Origin: Planctomycetaceae bacterium
Lineage (GTDB): Bacteria; Planctomycetota; Planctomycetia; Planctomycetales; Planctomycetaceae
NCBI GenBank assembly: GCA_028284885.1
Contig: JANQQW010000231.1
Location: forward strand, 1 to 33,288
Direction: 5' to 3'
DNA: 33,288 nucleotides
Shown here: piece after piece, positions 27,037 through 33,288 of the stretch
Layout: each line of letters opens with the position of its first letter
Numbering within the stretch: position 1 is the first letter of the stretch
Position numbers and translations under genes: made by a program
The notes under the pieces: model-generated
Seen by the model: the letters and a program-made list of their open reading frames with translations, nothing else
Databases searched by the model: none
What the model was told of the DNA's origin: nothing

Positions 27037-27144
27037 GGTTCGCTCCGTGCCGGCTCGTCGGGCCGGTCGTCTCGCCGACGTTTCGATTCGGATCATCCGT
27101 CGCGCCGGCGAGGGGCTCGCGGTGATCAACCCGTTCTCCGTCCG

Positions 27145-27168
27145 CGGCCGCGCCCCAACGCGCGGCCG
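27145..27168 (-). terminator. GC-rich hairpin downstream of fabG
   Basis: The arms CGGCCGCG (27145-27152) and CGCGGCCG (27161-27168) pair perfectly around an 8-base loop, 13 bp past the fabG stop. There is no T-tract, so it may only be a pause or mRNA-stabilising structure within the operon. Confidence 0.35.
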
Positions 27169-27180
27169 TGACTCCTGTCT

Positions 27181-27939
27181 CTAGATCTTCATCCCGCCGA
27201 GGGTCAGCCCGCCGTCCACCTGGAGGACCTGGCCCGTGACGTACCCCGCCTCCTCCTGCACGAGGAAGGAGACGGCGTTGGCGATGTCGTCCGGGGTCCC
27301 CAGCCTGCGGACGGGGATCGCCTTCTTGATCTGGTCGCCGGCCGCGTTGCGGACGGCCTCGGTCATGTCGGTCTCGATGAAGCCGGGGGCGACGGCGTTC
27401 ACGGTCACGCCGCGGCGGGCCAGTTCGGTCGCCATGGTCCGGGTGAGCGCCTCGACGCCTCCCTTGCTGGCGGCGTAGTTCGCCTGGCCGGGGTTGGAGA
27501 CCTGCGAGGCGACGCTGGACATGTTGACCACGCGGCCGTACCGGTTGGACATCATCGGCCGGGTGACGGCCTGGCAGAAGTTGAAGACGCTGGTCAGGTT
27601 CGTGTCGATGACGGCCTGCCACTGCTCGGCCGTCATCATGGCGAGCAGCGTGTCCTGCACGATGCCGGCGTTGTTGACGAGGATGTCGAGCTGTCCCCAC
27701 TCGTCGACGACCTTTTCGACGAGGGCGTCGGCGGCGGCCTTGTCCCGCACGTCGCACTGGTGGGGGACCGCGACGTGCCCCTCGCCCTCGAGGGCCTTCG
27801 CGACCTCCTCGGCGGCGGTGGCGTTCGAGTTGTACACGAAGGCGACCTTCGCCCCCTGTCGCGCCAGCGACTCCACGATGGCGCGGCCGATGCCGCGGCT
27901 GCCGCCGGTGACGAGTGCCGTTCGTCCTTCCAGACCCAT
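27181..27939 (-). CDS. fabG: 3-oxoacyl-ACP reductase FabG
   Basis: The 252-residue protein is a classical short-chain dehydrogenase. The NADPH-binding TGGSRGIGRAI, the NNAG motif, the catalytic Ser of NMSSVASQV, and YAASKGG with the Tyr and Lys are all present. VNAVAPGFIETDMT and the C-terminal VTGQVLQVDGGLTLGGM are FabG-like. It should reduce 3-oxoacyl-ACP in the cytoplasm. It sits between the first dehydratase and the ACP gene, 33 bp after the former and 144 bp before the latter. Confidence 0.95.
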   Translation of the reverse strand: MGLEGRTALVTGGSRGIGRAIVESLARQGAKVAFVYNSNATAAEEVAKALEGEGHVAVPHQCDVRDKAAADALVEKVVDEWGQLDILVNNAGIVQDTLLAMMTAEQWQAVIDTNLTSVFNFCQAVTRPMMSNRYGRVVNMSSVASQVSNPGQANYAASKGGVEALTRTMATELARRGVTVNAVAPGFIETDMTEAVRNAAGDQIKKAIPVRRLGTPDDIANAVSFLVQEEAGYVTGQVLQVDGGLTLGGMKI

Positions 27940-27972
27940 GTCGTTTCCTCGATGCCCCGAGCGTCGCGGGGT

Positions 27973-28464
27973 TCAGTTGCCGGCGTCGTCGGCCGGGGGG
28001 TTCCAAAGCAGTGCGAACTGCGACTTCAACTCGTTCACCAGTCGTTCGTCGTTCCCGGCGAGCTTCGGGTTGGTGTCACGCAGGTTGAACTGTTCCAGGG
28101 TGATGCGGGCGCTGACGGCCGATCCGCCGTCGACGGAGCTCTTCGCCTTCAGCGTGCACTGGTTCTCGTCCCAGCGGTGCACGTCGAGTTCGACGAGCAG
28201 CGTCCGACCGGGCGAGACGAAGTTGTTGAACTTCAGCCCCTTGGCCTCCTTCAGCAGGACGCCGCTGTACTCGAAGTTCGTGGTGTGCCGCATCAGCCAG
28301 GCCCCCGTCTGCACGATCGACTCGAGCATCAGGACGCCCGGCATCACCGGAAAACCGGGGAAGTGGTCCGCGAGGTACTCCTCGGCCATCGTCAGGTTCT
28401 TCGCAGCGGCGATCCGCTTGCCCGCTTCGAGGGCGGTGATCTTGTCGATCAGGGCGAACCGCAT
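27973..28464 (-). CDS. FabZ/FabA-like hydroxyacyl-ACP dehydratase (first gene of the fab operon)
   Basis: The 163-residue protein starts at ATG 28464 (MRFALIDKITALEAGKRIAA). It has the signature DHFPGFPVMPGVLMLESIVQ, with the catalytic His and Glu intact. KNLTMAEEYLADHFPGF and FNNFVSPGRTLLVELDVHRW complete the hot-dog core. A C-terminal extension (NPKLAGNDERLVNELKSQFA) of about 25 residues is unlike standard FabZ. The two dehydratases of this cluster share the VMPG...MLE block but diverge elsewhere, so they may differ in chain length or product. The frame continues open far upstream only because of GC bias. A good promoter lies 44 bp upstream. Confidence 0.88.
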   Translation of the reverse strand: MRFALIDKITALEAGKRIAAAKNLTMAEEYLADHFPGFPVMPGVLMLESIVQTGAWLMRHTTNFEYSGVLLKEAKGLKFNNFVSPGRTLLVELDVHRWDENQCTLKAKSSVDGGSAVSARITLEQFNLRDTNPKLAGNDERLVNELKSQFALLWNPPADDAGN

Positions 28465-28507
28465 GGCCGGAGGATGCCTGTGGGGACCGGGGACTTCCGA
28501 ATCGGCG

Positions 28508-28536
28508 AGTATAGGTGGGCCAAAACCCGGCCTCAA
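28508..28536 (-). promoter_or_regulatory. Sigma-70-type promoter for the fab operon
   Basis: On the reverse strand TTGAGG (28531-28536) and TATACT (28508-28513) are separated by exactly 17 bp. Four of six and five of six bases match the consensus boxes. Transcription would begin near 28501, about 36 bases before the first dehydratase ATG. Confidence 0.6.
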
Positions 28537-28758
28537 CCCCCTCCCGCGGCGGCAGAACGGTGAGTCGACTCGCGGAGACCGCCGATTCCGATTGCAACGA
28601 TTACGGCCGACCGTGACGGCAATCGCGGGCTCGGGCGGGAAACCGTTGAACCGGGACGCTCGATGGGGGTACGCTCGCGGTCTGACGTTCACCCTGTACC
28701 GTCGATCCGTTCGAGGTCGTCCGTACTCGGTCCGCGTGCCCACGTTCGGGGGGTTGCC

Positions 28759-30807
28759 GTGGCTATCAAGGTCGTCTGTGACATCTGTGGCGAACTGCAC
28801 AAGGTCCGCGACGAGCGCCGCGGTGCCCAGATGTACTGCAAGACGTGCGACAACCCCTGCGTCGTGCCGAACGGCCCCTGGATTCCGGACGACGAGGAAC
28901 TCGTCGAGGAGGAGTCGGAGGAGGACGAGCCGGCTGCCGACGAGGGCGTTCCCTGGTTCGACATGACGAAGAGCCTCGTCGGCGCCGCCTTCGGCCTGGT
29001 GCTGATGGGGTTCTACGTCAGCTTCACGGTCAGCTTCCTGACCGGGGCGGAGGGGTCCTCGACGCGTGCGGAGGTCGACCGGGGTCCGGGGGGGTCGATC
29101 TTCCGCCCGCCCAGCGTCGCCACCAACGACAACCGTCCGGCACCGCCGCTGCCCGGGACCGACCGCAGGCCACCGGGTGTGGGCGACTCGACACCGCCGG
29201 AACGAGTCGATCCGCCGGCGGTCACGCCTGACGCGGAGGACGAGAAGCCGACGCGGATTCACAAGCTGGTCGTCTCCCCCGCGGACGGGCTGGTGGCGAC
29301 CGGCCACGACGACGGCGCGATTCGCATCTGGAACACGAGCGGGCGGCTGCGGAACACGCTCGACGGTCACGCGAACGCCGTCACGCACCTGCGGTTCACG
29401 CCCGAGGGAACGCGGCTGCTGAGCCTCGGCGGCGACAACGTGCTCCGCGTCTGGGACGTCGGCCGCGGGCGGCTGTTCGGCGAGGTTCCGGTCCCGAACG
29501 TCCGGCGGACGCCGATCGCCGTCACGGCGGGCGGACGCCGGGCGGCCGTCGCCGACACCCGCGGCGGCGTCCACTTCATCGACACGGTCGACCTGAAGGT
29601 GGTCGACCGGGTGAGCACGGGGGACCGGTCGCCGCGCGACTTCGTCGGCGAGGACCGCCTGCTGGTGCTGGGCCGGTCCGGGTCTTGGAAGCTGATCGGC
29701 GAGAAGGGGCTGTCGTTCGGGACGGGTCTCCTGGGGGGGAGGAAGTCGATGGCGACCGGGGCCGCCTCCTCGACGGGGCTGTTGGCCCTCACGGTGAACG
29801 GGGACGAGATGTTCCTGTGGGACTCGGAGGCGAAACGCCGGCGTGAGCCGATCGCGGTCGAGTTCCCCGTCTACTTCGCGCGGTTCTCGCCGACCGGGGC
29901 CTTCGTGGTGTTCTTCGGGGGGCAGCGTCGGCTCGCCGTGTACGACGTCTCGGTCGATCCCGCGCGGAAGGTCTTCGACGCGGAGAACGTGCACGTCGGG
30001 GCCGGCTTCCACGCGGAGAGTGAACTCGTCTACGCCGCCTTCGACCAGAACGACCCCGGCACGCCGCGGATCACGACGCACCGGCTGCCCCGACCGGCCG
30101 GGACGGTCGCCCGGTACGTCCGGCCCGACCCGCTGCCGAGCAGCCCGACCGTCTCGCCGACGCCGCCGGCCACGCCGACGACCCCCGTCGTCACGCCGCA
30201 GCGCCCGGAACTCGTGACCGACGTCACGCAGCCGATCGTCATCACGTCCCTCCAGCCGACGACGGTGCAGCCCGGCACGGAACTCGTCGTCCGCGGGAAG
30301 GGGTTCGAGAAGACCCAGGCGATCGCGTTCGGCAGCTTTCGGACCCGAACCGACCCGCAGATGGCCGTGCGGGACTTCCGCGTCGTCTCGGACCGCGAGA
30401 TCCGCGTGACGGTCCCGCAGGTCGTCACCCGGCAGACGGGGGGGACGGTCGTCGAGATCTACACGCCCGAGGGGGTCGGCGTGACGTGGCCCGAGACCAG
30501 CCAGGTTCTGAAGAACGCGGACGACGAGCCCGAGAAGTACGGGTTCGTCTTCGTCTCCCGCGGCCTGAAGCTGTCCGAGCGACCCCGGCTCGCGAACGTG
30601 TTCCTCGACGAGGGGAGCTCGGTCGAGGGGCTCTCCTCCACGCGGGCCTACGTGCGGGAGCGGGCGAACGTGGGCAACACCGGTTCCTCGAACGGCATCG
30701 TCGCGTCGCAGGGCTCGACCGTGCGGGTCTCCTTCGAGCGCGACACCTCGGCCAACGCGCCGGACGTCTTCCCGTCGTTCCTGCCCAAGGTGCTCAACCA
30801 GAAGTGA
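28759..30807 (+). CDS. Zinc-ribbon, single-TM, WD40 and IPT/TIG domain protein
   Basis: The 682-residue protein starts at GTG 28759 with a G-rich ribosome site just before it. The Cys pairs 7/10 and 27/30 (CDIC and CKTC) form a short zinc ribbon. An acidic stretch (EELVEEESEEDEP) and a transmembrane helix near residues 72-96 (LVGAAFGLVLMGFYVSF) follow, then a Pro/Arg-rich linker to about residue 165. WD40-type repeats come next (VVSPADGLVATGHDDGAIRI, then WNTSG; LRFTPEGTRLLSLGGDNVLR, then VWDVG). An IPT/TIG Ig-like domain from about residue 490 (TSLQPTTVQPGTELVVRGKG) completes the layout. The N-terminus should be cytoplasmic and the propeller outside. Function is unknown, possibly scaffolding or sensing at the envelope. 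It shares an orientation and a 38-bp gap with the M48 peptidase gene. Confidence 0.85.
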   Translation: MAIKVVCDICGELHKVRDERRGAQMYCKTCDNPCVVPNGPWIPDDEELVEEESEEDEPAADEGVPWFDMTKSLVGAAFGLVLMGFYVSFTVSFLTGAEGSSTRAEVDRGPGGSIFRPPSVATNDNRPAPPLPGTDRRPPGVGDSTPPERVDPPAVTPDAEDEKPTRIHKLVVSPADGLVATGHDDGAIRIWNTSGRLRNTLDGHANAVTHLRFTPEGTRLLSLGGDNVLRVWDVGRGRLFGEVPVPNVRRTPIAVTAGGRRAAVADTRGGVHFIDTVDLKVVDRVSTGDRSPRDFVGEDRLLVLGRSGSWKLIGEKGLSFGTGLLGGRKSMATGAASSTGLLALTVNGDEMFLWDSEAKRRREPIAVEFPVYFARFSPTGAFVVFFGGQRRLAVYDVSVDPARKVFDAENVHVGAGFHAESELVYAAFDQNDPGTPRITTHRLPRPAGTVARYVRPDPLPSSPTVSPTPPATPTTPVVTPQRPELVTDVTQPIVITSLQPTTVQPGTELVVRGKGFEKTQAIAFGSFRTRTDPQMAVRDFRVVSDREIRVTVPQVVTRQTGGTVVEIYTPEGVGVTWPETSQVLKNADDEPEKYGFVFVSRGLKLSERPRLANVFLDEGSSVEGLSSTRAYVRERANVGNTGSSNGIVASQGSTVRVSFERDTSANAPDVFPSFLPKVLNQK

Positions 30808-30845
30808 GCCGGCGACCGGCCGACTCCCCCCTCCGGACCGACACG

Positions 30846-33188
30846 ATGCCGAAGACCGCTGCCTCGAACTCGGGTTCCAAGTCCTCCTCGAAGAAGGCGA
30901 CGGCACGTCGGCTGGTGCTCGAGGCGGTCGACTTCGAGATCGAGCCGGTCACGCGGACGGCGAGCTACAAGCTCGGGCTGTTCGTCGTGGCGGGCTTCAT
31001 GATCATGATCCCGGTCGTCTACGTACTGCTCATCGTCTGCACTGCGGTCGGCACGTACTGGCACGCGACGCACAACGGGCAGCTGCTCGGGCAGGGTTTC
31101 TGGGGTGTCGTGCTGTACCTGGTGCCGTTGGTCGGCGGCGTCGTGCTGGTCCCCTTCATGATCAAGCCGATCTTCTCGCGGCGGGCCTACGCACAACGCC
31201 CGCGGCGGCTCAAGCGCGAGGTGCAGCCGCTGTTGCACGACTACGTGGACGAACTCTGCGACGCCGTTGGCGCCCCGCGGCCCAGCTCCATCCGCGTGAT
31301 GTGCGACGTGAACGCCTCGGCCGGGTTCCGGAACGGGCTCGTCAGCTTCTTCAACGGCGAGGTCACGCTGTCGATCGGGCTGCCGCTCGTCCGCGGGCTG
31401 ACGCTGCGACAGTTCTCGGGCGTGCTGGCCCACGAGTTCGGCCACTTCGCCCAGGGAACCGGCCGCCGCCTGCAGTACGTCATCTACATGGTCAACGGCT
31501 GGCTCGCCCGGGCGACGTACGAACGGGACTCGTGGGACATGTGGCTGTACGGCTACTCGAAGGGAGGGGACATCCGCCTGTGGCCGCTGTTCTACTCCAT
31601 GCGGTTCTTCGTCTGGTGTCAGCGGCAGGTGGTGCACTGGCTGCTGTGGTGCGGGGCCGTGCTCAGCTACTACCTCAGCCGCGAGATGGAGTTCGACGCG
31701 GACCGGTACTCCGTCCGCGCGGTCGGCGTGCGGAGCGTGGAGCAGCTGCTCCGAAAGGTCCGCGAGCTGTCGGTCGCCCACCAGTTCGCGATGGCGGACC
31801 TCGGGGAGTTCGCCCGCGAAGGCCGCCTCGCGGACGACCTGCCCACGCTGATCGCCGCGAACAGCAAGAACCTGACCAAGGAGATGAAGAAGGCCCTCCG
31901 CGAGATGGCCCGCGAGGAGGAGACGTCGATGTTCTCCACCCACCCATCCGAGCGGGACCGCGTGCTCTCCGCCCGCGAGGAGGGGGCCGAGGGACTCTTC
32001 AAGCTGCCGGACGGCCGGAGCGACCTGCCGGCGTCGGTGCTGTTCGAGGACTTCGACCGCCTCTCCCGCCACGTGACGAGCCAGTTCTACGAGGAGGACA
32101 TCGGCCTCGAGTTCGAGAAGCGGGACCTGCACCCCGTCGACGAGCTGCTCGCCCGGCAGGAGGCGGACGTGGAGGCGGCGAAGGCGCTGCACCGCTACTT
32201 CCAGGTTGAGATCCCGCCGCTGCACCCGCTGCCGATCGCCGAGGACGCGGCCGAGCGACCCGAGAGTCCGCAGGAGACGGGCGACCGCCTGAAGGCGGCC
32301 CGCAAGCGGATGCTCGAACTCGTCCCGGAGTACAAGCTGCTCGCCAAGCGGTACAACGCCGCCGAGGAGAAGCACTTCCTCGCGCTGACGGCCGTCACGC
32401 TGTGCGAGGGGGGGGCGAGTCCGGACCCCGCGGAGTTCGGCCTGAAGTCGCGAGGCATGAAGGCGGCCCGGGCCCGGTTCGAGGCGACACGCAGCTCGAT
32501 CGGGACCCTCGCCTCCAAGCTGCTCCCCTTCGAGAACGTCGCCGGCGAGCGGCTCTCGTGTGCGCTGCAGCTGCTGCGGCTGAACCGCGTCTGCTCCCGC
32601 GTCGAGGGGGGCGAGGACCTGCGGTACGAGGTCGAGCGGATGATCGGCGAGGCGATGTTCGTCAGCGGCCTGATGGCCGAGCTCCCGTCGTTCCGCGTGA
32701 TGTTCCGGCAGACCGTCACGCTGTTCCCGCTGCTCGGCAGCAACGACGAGGTGGTCGTCCCGCAGATCCTCGAGAAGTCGAAGAAGATCCGGTACCGGCT
32801 CAGCTCGTTGCAGGACGAGTTGGGGCTGCAGCTGTACCCCTTCGACCACGCGAAGGCCGACACGACGCTGCAGGAGTGGGCGCTGCCGTACGTGCCGCAC
32901 GAACGGGACGTCGGCGAGATGCTCGAGGTGACCGGGCGGATGTTCGAGCGGCTGGTGAGCGTGCAGCTGCGGCTGTTCGCCCGACTGGCCCACGCGGCCG
33001 AGAAGGTCGAGACGGCCCTCGGCCTCGAACCGCTCCCCGACCCGGAGGAGGAGGCGAAGCGCGAACGGCAGCGGAAGGAGAAGGAGGACCGCGAACGGCG
33101 GCGGAAACCTCGGCCCGGCCGCGAGAAGGGGGCGAACGGGGACGCGTCCGGCGCGTCCGGAAAGCAGAAGGCCCGGCGACGACGGTGA
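30846..33188 (+). CDS. M48-family membrane zinc metallopeptidase, large form
   Basis: The protein has 780 residues. A low-complexity Ser/Lys N-terminus precedes two transmembrane helices (LGLFVVAGFMIMIPVVYVLL and VVLYLVPLVGGVVLVPFM). The zinc site HEFGH is at residues 196-200 (VLAHEFGHFAQG), and the third ligand is probably Glu 282 in REMEFDADRYS. NASAGFRNGLVSFFNG matches the substrate-groove region of M48 (HtpX/Ste24-like) peptidases. A hydrophobic stretch around FFVWCQRQVVHWLLWCGAVL lies between. Standard HtpX has about 290 residues; the extra 400 or so C-terminal residues are helical and charged and end in a very basic Lys/Arg tail. It is probably an inner-membrane quality-control peptidase. 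Confidence 0.9.
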   Translation: MPKTAASNSGSKSSSKKATARRLVLEAVDFEIEPVTRTASYKLGLFVVAGFMIMIPVVYVLLIVCTAVGTYWHATHNGQLLGQGFWGVVLYLVPLVGGVVLVPFMIKPIFSRRAYAQRPRRLKREVQPLLHDYVDELCDAVGAPRPSSIRVMCDVNASAGFRNGLVSFFNGEVTLSIGLPLVRGLTLRQFSGVLAHEFGHFAQGTGRRLQYVIYMVNGWLARATYERDSWDMWLYGYSKGGDIRLWPLFYSMRFFVWCQRQVVHWLLWCGAVLSYYLSREMEFDADRYSVRAVGVRSVEQLLRKVRELSVAHQFAMADLGEFAREGRLADDLPTLIAANSKNLTKEMKKALREMAREEETSMFSTHPSERDRVLSAREEGAEGLFKLPDGRSDLPASVLFEDFDRLSRHVTSQFYEEDIGLEFEKRDLHPVDELLARQEADVEAAKALHRYFQVEIPPLHPLPIAEDAAERPESPQETGDRLKAARKRMLELVPEYKLLAKRYNAAEEKHFLALTAVTLCEGGASPDPAEFGLKSRGMKAARARFEATRSSIGTLASKLLPFENVAGERLSCALQLLRLNRVCSRVEGGEDLRYEVERMIGEAMFVSGLMAELPSFRVMFRQTVTLFPLLGSNDEVVVPQILEKSKKIRYRLSSLQDELGLQLYPFDHAKADTTLQEWALPYVPHERDVGEMLEVTGRMFERLVSVQLRLFARLAHAAEKVETALGLEPLPDPEEEAKRERQRKEKEDRERRRKPRPGREKGANGDASGASGKQKARRRR

Positions 33189-33198
33189 GCCGCCGTCG

Positions 33199-33217
33199 CC
33201 GCGGGCGTGACCCGCGG
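33199..33217 (+). terminator. GC hairpin downstream of the M48 peptidase gene
   Basis: CCGCGGG and CCCGCGG pair perfectly around the loop CGTGA, 10 bp after the stop codon. There is no T-tract, so termination is inferred from position only. It overlaps the likely -35 box of the tRNA promoter. Confidence 0.4.
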
Positions 33218-33236
33218 AGCCGAACGAGCCTACGAT
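33207..33236 (+). promoter_or_regulatory. Possible promoter for tRNA-Leu
   Basis: GTGACC (33207-33212) and TACGAT (33231-33236) lie 18 bp apart, each matching four of six consensus bases, and the tRNA begins 10 bp downstream. The close fit to a tRNA start supports it; the box sequences alone are weak. Confidence 0.4.
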
Positions 33237-33246
33237 GGCGGTTCGA

Positions 33247-33288
33247 GGCCGAGTGGCGGAATTGGCAGACGCACGGGACTTAAAATCC
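33247..33288 (+). tRNA. tRNA-Leu (anticodon UAA), 5' part cut by the window end
   Basis: The acceptor GGCCGAG is followed by T8 G9 and the D-arm GCGGAATTGGCAGACGC, the hallmark of bacterial tRNA-Leu. The anticodon loop CTTAAAA (33279-33285) gives anticodon TAA. The long variable arm and the 3' half lie outside the window. Confidence 0.92.

Noticed and set aside
27037..27129. N-terminal extension of the acyl carrier protein
   Set aside because: The extra residues are Arg/Ala-rich and unlike ACP. MPTREEVYEKV at 27036 is the natural start.
28646..28675. TTGAAC, 18 bp, TACGCT as a forward promoter for the WD40/IPT gene
   Set aside because: The -10 box matches only three of six consensus bases and no other evidence supports it.
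28465..30906. Long upstream extension of the first fabZ-like gene on the reverse strand
   Set aside because: Only the part from ATG 28464 resembles the family. The extension is antisense to the WD40/IPT gene and passes through the promoter region.

Overview
The window is high-GC DNA from a planctomycete (phylum Planctomycetota, PVC group). The evidence is the gene content: DUF1553 and DUF1501 proteins, a Pirellula/Verrucomicrobium-type heme-binding domain, a PVC-type propeller protein, Tat-exported Gfo/Idh/MocA and ThuA-like proteins, and a complete alternative complex III (ACIII) plus caa3 oxidase operon. I cannot name the genus from sequence alone.

Layout. 1-4239: the 3' part of a DUF1553 gene and a DUF1501 gene, which normally sit side by side, are here split by about 1.9 kb. 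That insert holds two small unrecognised ORFs, each framed by an inverted pair of a roughly 31-bp repeat, a third uncharacterised gene whose 5' end is a diverged copy of the DUF1501 leader, and a REP-like inverted repeat. 4352-13092: five forward genes for exported proteins, namely a zinc-metallopeptidase-like/ThuA fusion, a hexaheme cytochrome c, a PVC propeller protein, a Gfo/Idh/MocA oxidoreductase and an amidohydrolase. 13355-25985: a twelve-gene forward operon, actABCDEF, an uncharacterised one-TM gene, sco, and ctaC, ctaD, ctaE, ctaF. Nearly every junction from actB onward overlaps by start/stop codons. 25991-28464: a REPIN-like element and then a four-gene reverse operon of fatty-acid-synthesis type (fabZ-like, fabG, a long acyl carrier protein, fabZ-like), with a large stem-loop between the last two genes. 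28759-33188: a zinc-ribbon/WD40/IPT membrane protein and an M48 peptidase, forward. 33247-33288: the 5' part of a tRNA-Leu(UAA), cut by the window end.

How the genes work together. ACIII oxidises menaquinol and passes electrons to the caa3 oxidase. The oxidase subunit I has the YSHPAVY signature of A2-type heme-copper oxidases, subunit II carries its own heme c, and SCO would deliver copper to the CuA site. The exported genes just upstream look like a periplasmic carbohydrate oxidation and processing set whose hexaheme cytochrome could in principle hand electrons to this chain; that link is inference from adjacency only. The reverse fab genes have ketoreductase, dehydratase and carrier functions but no ketosynthase in view, so they either borrow one or serve a specialised acyl product.

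The least ordinary parts are the repeat-framed insertions with the copied, Tat-broken leader (950-2882), the peptidase/ThuA fusion (4352-6484), the uncharacterised gene between actF and sco (21048-21473), and the long ACP with its neighbouring stem-loop (26563-27036).
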